Positions 52,113-62,306 of a stretch of 64,000 nt of DNA are shown piece by piece. The notes below the pieces were generated by a model. That model made no database searches, was not told the DNA's origin, and was given only the letters and a program-made list of their open reading frames with translations. The translations under genes were made by a program, and so were the position numbers. Numbering within the stretch: the first letter of the stretch is position 1; each line of letters starts with the position of its first letter. Source of the stretch: Marinobacter mangrovi (GTDB taxonomy: Bacteria; Pseudomonadota; Gammaproteobacteria; Pseudomonadales; Oleiphilaceae); assembly GCF_016798325.1 (NCBI RefSeq), contig NZ_JAERVO010000001.1, positions 868,001 to 932,000 of the forward strand. Direction: 5' to 3'.

Positions 52113-52142
52113 GTAGGTTGGGCTGACGCAGAAAGCCCAACA
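52113..52142 (+). repeat. REP-like palindromic repeat, copy E
   Basis: 30-nt element as copy A with one change (GCAGAAAG for GCAGGAAG). Pairs with inverted copy F. Confidence 0.9.
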
Positions 52143-52243
52143 GATCTGCCCAGCGAGACCCGATGCCACACCGCCTCCTTCCATTTACTCCGGATCGCCG
52201 TATCGGATTCAGAGGCAAACCTGGACGAATGCGAAGCCAGTGT

Positions 52244-52273
52244 TGTTGGGCTTCCTGCGTCAGCCCAACCTAC
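52244..52273 (-). repeat. REP-like palindromic repeat, copy F (inverted)
   Basis: Reverse complement of the element (TGTTGGGCTTCCTGCG...), 101 bases after copy E and 16 bases from the recD 3' end. Confidence 0.9.
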
Positions 52274-52289
52274 CGGGGGACCATGATAA

Positions 52290-54464
52290 CTACTCCTCCA
52301 AAGCCGCCCGCAACCCGGACGTCCGCGTCACCCCACGACTGATCGCATCCTGGAATACCCCCTCATCCGGCAACAACAGGCTGAACCAATGCCGCGCCCG
52401 GGTGATGCCGGTATAGACCAGCTCCCGGGTCAGTACCGGATTGCGCCGGTCCGGCAGGATCAGGCACGTGTGCACGAATTCCGAGCCCTGGGATTTGTGG
52501 ACGGTCATGGCATAGACCGTTTCGACCGCGTGCAGGCGACTGGGCAGCACCCACTTGATCCGGCCGCTGCCATCGTTGGCTGGGAACGCCACACGCAGGA
52601 CCTGCCGGTTTGAATCGCCCGCCTCACCGGTTACCGGAATAGACAGGGTGATCCCGATATCCCCGTTCATCAGGCCCACGCTGTAGTCGTTGCGGGTGAC
52701 CAGCACCGGACGACCGGCGTACCAGCCCTCGGTCGCGCCGATCAGGCCACGGGACTGGAGCGCGCCAGCAATCAGCGTATTCAGCCCTTCCACGCCCAGC
52801 GGCCCACGCCGCAAGGCACACAGGACCTGGAACTGGTTGTGGGCTTTCAGCACCGCGTTCGCCCACTGATCCAGCTCGGTCTGGTCGGCGCCCGGCGCCG
52901 GAGCGGTGTGCTTCATCACCTGCAGGTAATGGGCGTAGCCCCGGGGCGATTCGATACCGTTGCCCCGTCCCTGCCCGGCCGCCGGGAAGGCTTCGGCTCC
53001 GCCGGAAATACAGTGCTCGGCGATGACCGAGTCGCTGTCTCGCGGCAATCTTCGGCGAGCGATGTCGGGATAGCCCTTCTCAAACAACTGCGACACGTCC
53101 GCCGGATTCACCGGGGTGTCGCCCGTGCCGGCCTGGTTTACGGCCCTGGCCAACTGGCCAATGCCGCTGTGTTCGTCAAAGCGATAGCTGCGCCGCAGCA
53201 GCGTGATGCTCTGGTCCAGTGCCGAACCGTCTTCGGCGGCGAACTGGCGATCAATCCGGCAACCAGTGATCGATTCCAACCATTCCAGCGTTGACTCGCG
53301 ATAACCGCCCTCACCGGCCCGCTGGCACAAATCCCCCAGCACCGCGCCGGCGTCCACGGACGCCAGCTGGTCCTTGTCCCCGAGCAGGATGATCCGGGCG
53401 TTCTCGGGCAAGGCGTCGAGCACCTGGGCCATCATTTCCACGTCCACCATGGACGCCTCGTCCACGACCAGGACATCCACCAGCAGCGGATTGTGGCGAT
53501 GATGCCGGAAGCGCCGCGATCCCGGGATACTGCCCATCAGCCGGTGCAGCGTGGTGACTTCGGTCAGGATCGCCTGGCGCAGGCGCTCCCCGTCGCCAAA
53601 GGCCGCCAGGTCCAGCTTGTCCACCGCGCCGGCGATGGACTCGTTGAGTCGCGCGGCGGCTTTACCGGTAGGCGCCGCCAGACGAATCACCAGCTCACGT
53701 TTCTCTTCCGGACGATTCATGGCCACGTGCTGCAACGCCGCCAGGAGTCGCACGACGGTGGTGGTCTTGCCCGTCCCCGGACCACCGGTGATCACACTGA
53801 AACCACCCCGGGCCGCATTGGCGCAGGCGACCCGCTGCCAGTCGGTGTCGCTCTCCGGCTTGGCGGCGCCAAACAGCCGGGTCAGGGCTTCTTTCAGTAA
53901 CTGGGCTTCCTGGGAACCGAGCGTCTGGATCGGCGCCGCCTGGGCCAGCCGCTGCGCGATCTGATCGGCTATGGTCTGTTCATAGCGCCAGTAGCGGCGC
54001 AGGTAGAGCCGGAGGCCGTTCCGCACCAGGGGCTGGCTGGTTTGAGTCTCTGCGTCGGCACCGTTGGCCACCAACAGCGGGTGATTCAGGGCCCGATCCC
54101 ATTCGTCCACCGACACGCCGAGCAGGACTTCCGACGGCAGCAGACGCTGCTCCGGCGCCTCCTCGTTTTCCGGCGGTAGCGACAGCAATGCGTCGTAGCC
54201 CTGGCGGTTCATGGTGGCCAGATCCAGGCAGACGTGCCCGCGACCCAGTTGATGGGACGCCAGTGCCACCGCCATCAGCAGCAGCGGGTCCGGCGCCTGC
54301 CCTGCTTTGACGGCTTCGTCGTGCAGCAGCGTGACCAGTGACAGGTCGAGCGCCCGCAACCATTCCAGATCCACCCACTGGCGCAGGATCGACAAGACGG
54401 TCTCCGCATCCTTCAGCGGCGCGTCGTCGAAGGCGAACATCTGTTGTGTGGTGTCGGTGGTCAT
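52290..54464 (-). CDS. recD: RecBCD subunit RecD (5'-3' helicase)
   Basis: Alpha subunit of RecBCD, a 5'-3' SF1B helicase that acts on double-strand ends. The ATG at 54464 overlaps the recB stop by ATGA; this gives 724 residues, a little longer than E. coli RecD (608). Walker A is VITGGPGTGKTTTVVRLL (about 215), motif II VLVVDEASMVDVEMM, motif III LLGDKDQLASVDAGAVL, and the C-terminal UvrD-type region MTVHKSQGSEF then YTGITRAR. The large middle contains insertions relative to E. coli. Last gene of recC-recB-recD. Confidence 0.95.
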   Translation of the reverse strand: MTTDTTQQMFAFDDAPLKDAETVLSILRQWVDLEWLRALDLSLVTLLHDEAVKAGQAPDPLLLMAVALASHQLGRGHVCLDLATMNRQGYDALLSLPPENEEAPEQRLLPSEVLLGVSVDEWDRALNHPLLVANGADAETQTSQPLVRNGLRLYLRRYWRYEQTIADQIAQRLAQAAPIQTLGSQEAQLLKEALTRLFGAAKPESDTDWQRVACANAARGGFSVITGGPGTGKTTTVVRLLAALQHVAMNRPEEKRELVIRLAAPTGKAAARLNESIAGAVDKLDLAAFGDGERLRQAILTEVTTLHRLMGSIPGSRRFRHHRHNPLLVDVLVVDEASMVDVEMMAQVLDALPENARIILLGDKDQLASVDAGAVLGDLCQRAGEGGYRESTLEWLESITGCRIDRQFAAEDGSALDQSITLLRRSYRFDEHSGIGQLARAVNQAGTGDTPVNPADVSQLFEKGYPDIARRRLPRDSDSVIAEHCISGGAEAFPAAGQGRGNGIESPRGYAHYLQVMKHTAPAPGADQTELDQWANAVLKAHNQFQVLCALRRGPLGVEGLNTLIAGALQSRGLIGATEGWYAGRPVLVTRNDYSVGLMNGDIGITLSIPVTGEAGDSNRQVLRVAFPANDGSGRIKWVLPSRLHAVETVYAMTVHKSQGSEFVHTCLILPDRRNPVLTRELVYTGITRARHWFSLLLPDEGVFQDAISRGVTRTSGLRAALEE

Positions 54465-57400
54465 GGTGCGTCGCTCGCTGTGCCCGTCACGGATTCGCCC
54501 CGGAACAGGCGATCCAGTGTGTCGATCAATTCCCGGTCCGGCCGCTCGCAGAACACGCCCCGGCTTTCGGCCTGGTTTCCGCGCAGGAAGAGGTAGACGG
54601 CGCCGCCGATGTGGCGGTCGTAATCGTAGTCCGGTAGCCGGGATCGCAGGAGGCGATGCAGGGCCAGCAGGTACAGGCAGTACTGCAGGTCGTAGCGGTG
54701 CCCGGCGATGACCTCGGCCAGCGCGTCCGGGTGGTAGTCCGCATCGTCCGGCCCGATGTAGTTCGACTTGTAGTCCGCCACGTAGTAGCGACCGTCCTGT
54801 TCGAACACCAGGTCGATAAAGCCCTTCAACATGCCATTGAGCTGGAGTGGCGACGCCACCGGCCGCTCCCGGCCGCCCAGGGTGTGGTGGCGAACGACCG
54901 CATCGAGCTTGCGCACGTCCAGGCTCTGGCTGGCAATCCAGAACTCCATCTCCGGGACCATGCGCGGCTCGTCCGCAAAACGCAGCGTCCCGGCGGTGCC
55001 ATCCGGCTGAACCGGCAGCGGCAGGTCCGCCTGGATCAGGTCGGTCAGCCAATGGCCCAATGGCTGCGCCCAGGCGTCCCAGCCGCGGATGCTGCAGCGT
55101 CGGGCGAGCCATTCCTGCATCACCTCGGGTTCCGCCACAACCCGGGCGAAGCCAGTCTCTGCGGCCCATTCCAGCACGTCGTGCAGGAAGGTGCCGGGGC
55201 CGGCGCCGCGGTAGAACCGATGCAGTCGCCGCTCGTGGCTCGAGGGCGTGCGCAGGGGCTTGAGGGCCACCGCCGCAGGCGCCTCGCTTTCTTCGGACAG
55301 GCGTTCGGCGTCCGGCGTTTCGGGTTCGCGAGCATCGGCTGGAAGCCCGCTGCCCACCTCTGTCTCGGTATCAGGCTGCTGATAGCGAATCGCCGAGTAA
55401 CTGGCGATCCACCAGTGCTCGCCCGCCTGGCGAACCGGCGTCAGGGCCGGTCCGGGCTGCCGCGCCGCCTCCGGCTCATACTGGGTATCGGACGCCTCGG
55501 GCTGTTCGACGACGGCAATGGCCTCGCAATCGCCGGCCAGCTGCTGGAGGCAGGCGGCCCAATCGGTCTCACCACTGTCGTCGAAGGCACCGAGCGATGC
55601 TAGCGCGCCCAGCGGTGTCTCCTTGCGCAGGAAAGGCGCGCCGACCCAGGTGGCGTAGCGGGCCCGGGTCAGGGCGACATAAAGTTTGCGGATGTCTTCC
55701 CCGAGGCGTTCCTCGTCGGCCGTGGCCACCGCATCACCGTCCGGATTGAACGACAGCTGTCGACGGCCCTCGGCGTCGTGCCAGCGAATCGGTGACTGCT
55801 TCGGGGTGACCGGACGGGCGCCGGAGGCAAACGGAAGGAACACCAGCGGGTATTCCAGCCCCTTGGATTTGTGGACGGTCACCACCTGGACCAGATCCGC
55901 GTCGCTTTCCAGCCGCACCTGACGGGTTTCCGCGTCTGCGCCGGGGTCGGCGATCATTTCCTCAAAGTGGCGGATCAGGGCCTGTTCGCCGTCGATGTGC
56001 TGGCTGGCCTGTTGCAGCAACTCGGCGATGTGCAGCACATCGGTCAGCGCCCGTTCACCGTTGGCCTGGCTCAGCAGGCGGGCGGCCACATCGAACGTCG
56101 ACAGGATGCGGCGGATCATCGCCAGCACGCCCTTGTCGCGCCAGATCTGGCCCAATTCGCGGAAGCGCTCGATCTCCGACTCCCAGGCCAGTTCGTCCTG
56201 GCGCAGGTGATCCAGCGTGTTCCAATCGAGGTCCAGTGTGGCGGTGGCCAGGGCGGCGCGGACCGGGCGCTCCCGCTCCGGCTCGGCGCAGGCTTCCAGC
56301 CACAGCAGCACGTCCGCCGCCTGCTGCGTGTCCAGCACGGAAGCACGGTCCGACAGGTAAACGCTCTTCACGCCTCTCTCTGCCAGTTCGCCCCGCACGG
56401 CGTCGGCCTCGCGGCCGGTGTTCACCAGCACCGCGATATCGCCGGCCTTCAAGGCGTCCAGTTTTCCGTGGGCATCCCGAAAACCGGCTTCGCCCCGTCG
56501 GCCCAGATTCAGCAGCCGGACGATTTCACTGGCGGACGATGCGGCGATGCTTTCCACCGTCGCGTCCTTGGTGCCGGCTTCATCGCCGTACCACAACGTC
56601 AGCGCCGGCGGCGCCTCGTTCACCACTTCAAACCGCTCCTTCCGGCCCTGGGCTTCGACGGCATGGAATGGCAACGGGTTGACCCCATCGCTGCGCCGAA
56701 AGCGGAACGCGCCCTTGCCGGAGGCGGATTCGCCCTGCAGGAAGATCTGGTTGCTGGCCGTCACCATCGCTTCAGCCGAACGGAAGTTACGGGCCAGCGT
56801 GTAGTGGCGCCCGGCCGTGGCGTTCCTGGCCTTGAGGTAGGTGTGGATGTCCGCGCCCCGGAACGCGTAGATGGCCTGCTTGGGGTCGCCGATCATGAAG
56901 AAACCGGTTTCCGGCCGGTCGTCGGGCACCCGGTACACGGCGTCGAAAATCCGGTACTGGATCGGGTCGGTGTCCTGGAATTCGTCCACCAGCGCCAGCG
57001 GGAACTGCTGCCGGATGGCCTGGGCCAGTCGTTCGCCGCCCTCGCCTTGCAACGCGCTGTCGAGCCGGGTCAGCAGGTCATCGAAGCCCATCTCGGCACG
57101 GCGTTGCTTTTCCTGTTCCAGACGCACCCGGCACCAGCCCGCGGCCTGGCGAATCAGGATCTCCCGTGGGATCTCCCGTTCGCGTTCAGCCGCCAGGTCG
57201 TCCACCGCCTTAACCAGGGCGGCGTCGGTCGGCGGCGCGCCCTTTTTCCAGCATTCGCTGACGCCGTCGGAAGTCAGTCGCTCCCACAGTTTGTCGCTCA
57301 CCGAGGGCAAGGCCACGCCGTCGGTCTGCGACCACTCCAGCAGCCCGTTCAGCCAGCCTTCGAGCCAGTCGGCGCGCAGCTTGCGGCCATCCACTTCCTT

Positions 57401-58198
57401 GGCGGCCTTGGCCCGCTCAAAGCGTTCCCGGAAATCGGCGACGGCCTCAGGGATGGCGGGCCGCAAACGGTCGAACAGCGCCACCCGCTCGGCCATGGCC
57501 GGCTCGATCAGCGACTGGGGATCGGTCAGTTCGTCATTGGACTCCATATCCGGACTGTTCACCAGCGGGCGGATGGCGTCGTGCAGCGCGTCCGGCGAAG
57601 CAATCGCCTGCAGGTAGGTCTCCACGGCGCTTTCCGACAGCGGATTGACGAAAGTGCGCCAGTAGTCACGCACGACTTCCGCCTGCAGCTCGGAATGGTC
57701 GGTTTCCAGGGTCTGGTGAAACAGGCCGCCGCTGTCGAAGGCGTGCTCCCGCAGCATGCGGTAACACCAGCCGTGGATGGTGTGCACGGCCGCTTCGTCC
57801 ATGGATTCCGCCGCCAGTTCCAGCAGGCGCGCATTGGCGGCCCAGCTCTCATCCGGGCAGGTATTGCGCAGGCGTTTGAGCGGGTCGGTTTCGTTATCGC
57901 GCTGGTTGGCATCGATCGATGCCGGATCCGACCGGAACAGGTCGGCCGCTTCCGCCAGGCGCGCCCGGATACGGTCCCGCAGTTCCTTGGTGGCCGCTTC
58001 GGTGAAGGTGACCACCAGGATATCCCTTGGCGTCAGCCCGTGGGCGTTGTCGGCGATGGGCTCGTGGCCGAGGATCGCTCGCACGTAGAGCAGCGCAATG
58101 GTGAAGGTCTTGCCCGTGCCGGCGCTGGCCTCGATCAGCCGGCTGCCGTGCAGCGGAAAGGTGATGGGGTCCAATCGGCGGTTGTCGGTATCGCTCAT
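54461..58198 (-). CDS. recB: RecBCD subunit RecB (3'-5' helicase-nuclease)
   Basis: Beta subunit of RecBCD, 1245 residues (E. coli 1180). N-terminal SF1A helicase: Walker A IEASAGTGKTFTIALLY (about residue 20), Walker B LALVDEFQDTDPIQY, MIGDPKQAIYAFRGAD, QVVTVHKSKGLEYPLVF and YVALTRARY. The C-terminal nuclease domain carries the AspTyrLys motif YVADYKSNY (about residue 1140) that cuts DNA and loads RecA. Overlaps recC and recD by ATGA on both sides. Confidence 0.97.
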   Translation of the reverse strand: MSDTDNRRLDPITFPLHGSRLIEASAGTGKTFTIALLYVRAILGHEPIADNAHGLTPRDILVVTFTEAATKELRDRIRARLAEAADLFRSDPASIDANQRDNETDPLKRLRNTCPDESWAANARLLELAAESMDEAAVHTIHGWCYRMLREHAFDSGGLFHQTLETDHSELQAEVVRDYWRTFVNPLSESAVETYLQAIASPDALHDAIRPLVNSPDMESNDELTDPQSLIEPAMAERVALFDRLRPAIPEAVADFRERFERAKAAKEVDGRKLRADWLEGWLNGLLEWSQTDGVALPSVSDKLWERLTSDGVSECWKKGAPPTDAALVKAVDDLAAEREREIPREILIRQAAGWCRVRLEQEKQRRAEMGFDDLLTRLDSALQGEGGERLAQAIRQQFPLALVDEFQDTDPIQYRIFDAVYRVPDDRPETGFFMIGDPKQAIYAFRGADIHTYLKARNATAGRHYTLARNFRSAEAMVTASNQIFLQGESASGKGAFRFRRSDGVNPLPFHAVEAQGRKERFEVVNEAPPALTLWYGDEAGTKDATVESIAASSASEIVRLLNLGRRGEAGFRDAHGKLDALKAGDIAVLVNTGREADAVRGELAERGVKSVYLSDRASVLDTQQAADVLLWLEACAEPERERPVRAALATATLDLDWNTLDHLRQDELAWESEIERFRELGQIWRDKGVLAMIRRILSTFDVAARLLSQANGERALTDVLHIAELLQQASQHIDGEQALIRHFEEMIADPGADAETRQVRLESDADLVQVVTVHKSKGLEYPLVFLPFASGARPVTPKQSPIRWHDAEGRRQLSFNPDGDAVATADEERLGEDIRKLYVALTRARYATWVGAPFLRKETPLGALASLGAFDDSGETDWAACLQQLAGDCEAIAVVEQPEASDTQYEPEAARQPGPALTPVRQAGEHWWIASYSAIRYQQPDTETEVGSGLPADAREPETPDAERLSEESEAPAAVALKPLRTPSSHERRLHRFYRGAGPGTFLHDVLEWAAETGFARVVAEPEVMQEWLARRCSIRGWDAWAQPLGHWLTDLIQADLPLPVQPDGTAGTLRFADEPRMVPEMEFWIASQSLDVRKLDAVVRHHTLGGRERPVASPLQLNGMLKGFIDLVFEQDGRYYVADYKSNYIGPDDADYHPDALAEVIAGHRYDLQYCLYLLALHRLLRSRLPDYDYDRHIGGAVYLFLRGNQAESRGVFCERPDRELIDTLDRLFRGESVTGTASDAP

Positions 58199-61100
58199 GC
58201 CTTGTCCTCTCCGCCGGGTTGATCCGCTTCGTTGTGTACGTTGGCCCAGATGGGCCGGTACAGGCGGTCGGTCAGCGCCGCAAACCGGCCGGTCGCCCGA
58301 AGGCTGTCAAAATCGGGATACAACCGTTGCAGGTAGGGGCTCTCCTCCACTTCACCGCTTCGTTTGAACTGGGGCTCATAGGCGCCCTGGGCCGCGCGGA
58401 GCATGCCCTCCTCCCCTTTTTTCTCGACGGACAGCCAGGCGAAGGCCGTCTTGGGCGCGACCGGGAACGGGCTCAGCAATGCGTACAGCCAGGCGTGCAT
58501 CAGATCTTCCAGGGCACTCTCTGCCCGGATTCGATCCAGGGGACTGAAGGCCACATCGCCGGCCTGGCTCAACACGTGGGTGGTCACCGGCGCCGCCACA
58601 GCGTTGGCCGCCAGGTGCTGGACCCAGGGCCGAAGCAATTGGTGCCAGCGATAGCGGCGATCCGGCGTCGTGATGTTGCTGCTGCTCAGGATGATCTGGA
58701 GGGCTCGCCCGTCGTCAGCGAAGCGCAGATCCCGGACCCAGTCTTCCAGCACCAGGTGGTGATCGCCCCGTTCTATGCTGATGCGCACGGGCCTCAGCGA
58801 CTCCACCTGCGGAGCGGACGCCAGCAATTCTCGATAGCGGCCGTACAGCTCGGGCAAAGGCGCGATGGCCTGACGCACCTGGAGTGAAGCGAGTCCCTCC
58901 GCCAGTGCCAGTTCCCCTCGCCCGACGGCCCGATGGGCGGCCTGCAGCAGCTTGCCGGTGAGCTGATCCGGGTCGGTTTCGTGCTGGAGCACGTCCTGCA
59001 CGAGATGGTCGGTGAGCTGCCAGCGGCCGAGGCCATCCAGCACGATGGGTTCCTCGTCCTCGCTGTCCTGCGAGGCGCGCTCAAAATAGACGCCCAATCG
59101 CTGCTGGAAGAACACCGCCGACGGCTGGCGCAGGAAGCGAGCCAGTTCGGTCAGGCCCAGCGGTTGCTCGAAGACGGTTTCCGGGAGGTTTTCCGGCCAG
59201 ACGTGTGCATCGGCACCCTCCTCCTGATCGCCTTCCAGCGCCGCCCGCCATTCCTTGGCAAACGTAAACAGCGGCGAATCCTCATCCGGCGACGGGAAAT
59301 AGCGGGTGCTGAAGGGCTGCAACGGATGCAGCGTGGTCAACGTCTTCGTTACGGGATCGTCGCCCTCCGCGGGGCGACGGACCCGGTCGATATGATCGCG
59401 CAACTGGGCGATCAGCACCGACGGCGGCCGCTCGCTGTTGTCGTGAATGCTGCGCCCGACCCAGGACACGTAGAACTGGTCCCGCGCCGACAGGAAGGCT
59501 TCCAGGAACAGGAAGCGGTCGTCCTCCCGCCGGGAGCGATCGCCGGGTCGGTAATCCCGCGCCATCAGGTCGAAATCCATGGGCGGCTGGGTGCGCGGGT
59601 AGTCGCCGTCGTTCATGCCCAACAGGCATACCCGCCGGAACGGGATCGCCCGCATGGGCAGCAGCGTGGCGAAGTTCACCTTGCCCGCCAGGAAGCGTTG
59701 GCTGAGGCCACCCTGGTCCAGTCGCTCCAGCAGTACGTCGCGCACCACATGCAGCGGCAGCGGATCGTCCAGCCCGGCCTGCTCGCAGGCATCGAACCAT
59801 TGGTCCAGCGCCGCTTCCAGCTGGCTGAACAGCAGCACGTCCTCGCCCTCGGGTTCGCCAAAGAAGTCCCGCAGCAGCTGATGCAACACGGCGACCCACT
59901 CCGCCGGCGCCCGGGATTCGCTCAGCCATTCCCAGTATTGCTGCAGCTGGCGAACGAAGGCGTCGAGCTGCCCGGCCAGACGGCTTTCCAGCCCGCCCAC
60001 TTCGTCGTAGGGCTCGATGGCTTGCCACGGCTCCCCTTCCCCCGTGGCGTAGCCCAGCAGCATACGGCGAAGACCAAACAGCCAGGTGTTGCGGAACAGA
60101 TCCGGCGGCAATTCCAGGGAGGCGCGATGGCGATCGTCCAGGCCCCAGCGGATATTGGCGCCCCGAATCCAGTCGTGCAGCTGGGGTAGATCGTCTTCGG
60201 TCAGGCCGAAACGGTCGCGCAATAGCGGCACGTCCAGCAGATCGAGCACATCGCTGACCGCGAGACGGGATTCCGGCAGCGACATCAACGCCTCCAGGGC
60301 CGCGACAACCGGCGATTGGTGACGCTGGCCCTGGTCCGAGATGGTGTACGGAATGTAGCGGTCGTCCTCCGGATCCAGCTGGCCAAACACGGCTTCCACG
60401 TGGGGCGTGTAGGCGTTGATGTCCGGCACCATGACGATGATGTCCTGGGGCTGCAGTTTCGGATCGGCGCTGAAGGCGGCCAGCAGCTGATCGTGCAGGA
60501 TTTCCACTTCCCGCAACGGACTGTGGGCGGCGTGGAACACCAGCGACCGATCGGCGCGATCGGCCTCTGTCGCCTGGCGTTCGCTTTCATGCACCGGATT
60601 CAGGTTGAGGATGTCGTTCTGCAAATCCTGCAGCAGTGAGCGGCCGTCACTTTCCCGGAACAGGTCAACGCGGTCCAGCCAGTGGGCGTAGCTCTCCGGC
60701 ACATCGTAGTGGTCCAGCAGGCGAATATAATCGCGCCCCTGCTTGCCCCACGCGGCCAGCAGCGGATTGGCGTGCAGGTGCAGGTTGTGGTCGTCCAGTT
60801 GAACGGGCATGCCCGGCTTGCGGGCCCGGCGCTGGCGTTCGGCCCGCAGCAGATCCTTGTCCTCGATAATATCCGCCCAGTGGTACTGGCAGGGATTGTG
60901 GACGCACAGGATGACCTGGCAGCAGCGGCCCAGCGCGCTTAACACGTCGAGCGTTTGCTGAGGCAAAGACGACAGGCCGAAAACCACCACCCGCCGCGGC
61001 AGATGAGCCGGTCGACTACCGCCATCAAGTTTGGCCGCGGCTTCCAGGAAACGAGTGTGGACCTCGGCGCGGCTGGTATTCGCGCCGCTGCCTTCGATAT

Positions 61101-61707
61101 CGGCGATCAGGGCCCGCCACAGCGCTGGCTGCCAGAGCTGTTCGGCCGGTACGGCGCGCTCCTCGGAACCGCGGACATGCAACACATCCTGACCGTCAGC
61201 CCAGCTTTCCAGCCAGTCCGCCCGGTAGACCTGGTATTGGTCGAACAGGTCCGCCACCCGCTCGGCCAGTTGGTAGCGACGCCGGGCTTCCTGACCGCCA
61301 CTGAGGAAACGCGCCAGGGGTTCGTAGCCGGGTTGAGTCACCAGTTCCGGAATCAGGCGCATCAGGCGCCAGGTCATGCGGTCCTTGTCGAACGGCGATT
61401 GTTCGGGAACGGCGTCTTCCCCGAGAACGGTCCGGTAAACCTGCCAGAGGAAGCGCGAAGGCAGCAGGAACTGCATGGCAGCGGCGATGCCATTGCCCGG
61501 CAGCGTCGGGTCGTCCTCGTCCCGGGCCAGCGCCAGCTTGAGCCACTGGGCGATGCCGTTGGAGTGAACCAGGAAGACGTCGTTCTCGAGCGGATCCAGC
61601 GGAAACGTGCGAATGAGTTCCACCGTCACCGCACGCAGATCTTCCAGCTTGTTGGCATGAATGACCTGAAAACCGGTCGGTAGCGCTGGCCTGTCTACTG
61701 CTCGCAT
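58195..61707 (-). CDS. recC: RecBCD subunit RecC
   Basis: Gamma subunit of RecBCD, 1170 residues (E. coli 1122), which recognises Chi and scaffolds the complex. Starts MRAVDRPALPTGFQVIHANKLEDL and contains the family stretches LENDVFLVHSNGIAQWLKLAL, the inactivated-helicase segments and the inactive nuclease-like C-terminus. First gene of the recCBD operon; no ptrA gene is inserted as in enterobacteria. Confidence 0.96.
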   Translation of the reverse strand: MRAVDRPALPTGFQVIHANKLEDLRAVTVELIRTFPLDPLENDVFLVHSNGIAQWLKLALARDEDDPTLPGNGIAAAMQFLLPSRFLWQVYRTVLGEDAVPEQSPFDKDRMTWRLMRLIPELVTQPGYEPLARFLSGGQEARRRYQLAERVADLFDQYQVYRADWLESWADGQDVLHVRGSEERAVPAEQLWQPALWRALIADIEGSGANTSRAEVHTRFLEAAAKLDGGSRPAHLPRRVVVFGLSSLPQQTLDVLSALGRCCQVILCVHNPCQYHWADIIEDKDLLRAERQRRARKPGMPVQLDDHNLHLHANPLLAAWGKQGRDYIRLLDHYDVPESYAHWLDRVDLFRESDGRSLLQDLQNDILNLNPVHESERQATEADRADRSLVFHAAHSPLREVEILHDQLLAAFSADPKLQPQDIIVMVPDINAYTPHVEAVFGQLDPEDDRYIPYTISDQGQRHQSPVVAALEALMSLPESRLAVSDVLDLLDVPLLRDRFGLTEDDLPQLHDWIRGANIRWGLDDRHRASLELPPDLFRNTWLFGLRRMLLGYATGEGEPWQAIEPYDEVGGLESRLAGQLDAFVRQLQQYWEWLSESRAPAEWVAVLHQLLRDFFGEPEGEDVLLFSQLEAALDQWFDACEQAGLDDPLPLHVVRDVLLERLDQGGLSQRFLAGKVNFATLLPMRAIPFRRVCLLGMNDGDYPRTQPPMDFDLMARDYRPGDRSRREDDRFLFLEAFLSARDQFYVSWVGRSIHDNSERPPSVLIAQLRDHIDRVRRPAEGDDPVTKTLTTLHPLQPFSTRYFPSPDEDSPLFTFAKEWRAALEGDQEEGADAHVWPENLPETVFEQPLGLTELARFLRQPSAVFFQQRLGVYFERASQDSEDEEPIVLDGLGRWQLTDHLVQDVLQHETDPDQLTGKLLQAAHRAVGRGELALAEGLASLQVRQAIAPLPELYGRYRELLASAPQVESLRPVRISIERGDHHLVLEDWVRDLRFADDGRALQIILSSSNITTPDRRYRWHQLLRPWVQHLAANAVAAPVTTHVLSQAGDVAFSPLDRIRAESALEDLMHAWLYALLSPFPVAPKTAFAWLSVEKKGEEGMLRAAQGAYEPQFKRSGEVEESPYLQRLYPDFDSLRATGRFAALTDRLYRPIWANVHNEADQPGGEDKA

Positions 61708-61998
61708 TCTGGTTCCCTGGAAGGCTTTTTTCCGATGATACCGACCCGAACCGCCGGTGTCCGGGTTGACGGGCTATTTTTGGAAAACCGCCAGATTAAC
61801 ACAAGCTGAATAAACCATAATAAAGAAAATTTACGCTTTATATTCAGCAGCTTGCCGATTCTTTTCAAGGCGAACAAGACAGCGCTGATTTGCCCTAAAC
61901 CGATGCCTGTGCAACGTTGGAAGACACGTACGGAAAGTCTGCTGGATCGCCGGCATCGACAGTCGCCGGCAGGAAGGCTCCAAAAAGGAGGATTCGTT

Positions 61999-62175
61999 AT
62001 GTTGTATTGGGCACTGGTCTGTCTGGTCATCGCCATCATCGCCGGCGTGCTGGGCTTCGGCGGCATCGCGGGTACCGCAGCCGGGTTTGCGAAGATTCTG
62101 TTCTTTATTTTCCTGGTGCTGCTCGTGGTTTCGGTACTTGCCAACGTCTTTCGTGGCCGGGGACCGCGTCCATGA
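61999..62175 (+). CDS. DUF1328 small membrane protein (YtjA-like)
   Basis: 58-residue protein almost wholly made of two transmembrane segments ([20 protein letters not shown] and [20 protein letters not shown]), the DUF1328/YtjA family. Function unknown; such peptides are often stress-linked. AAGGAGG is a strong ribosome-binding site. Divergent from recC. Confidence 0.9.
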   Translation: MLYWALVCLVIAIIAGVLGFGGIAGTAAGFAKILFFIFLVLLVVSVLANVFRGRGPRP

Positions 62176-62306
62176 CGTGACATAGCGAGTCTGGCCGGCT
62201 CCTGTTAGGGCAACCTAGAGGAGTCGGCCGCCTCTGTGACACGGTTTGTCGGGTTTGAGTTCATCATGCAGCGCTGGGAGCATTTAAGGGGTCAACTAGC
62301 CTGACG

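Noticed and set aside
51791-52184. Two minus-strand frames with near-identical C-terminal halves between the channel gene and recD
   Set aside because: They are the translation of the 187/188-bp tandem repeat spacer; no start context and no independent support.
51699-52273. Possible CRISPR-like array
   Set aside because: The period is 187-188 bp with conserved spacers, not short repeats with unique spacers, and no cas genes are present.
55871-58222. 783-codon open frame opposite recB and similar long frames opposite recC, the chemoreceptors and cydA
   Set aside because: They are antisense to strongly recognised genes and arise from high G+C at third codon positions; no domain or ribosome-binding site.
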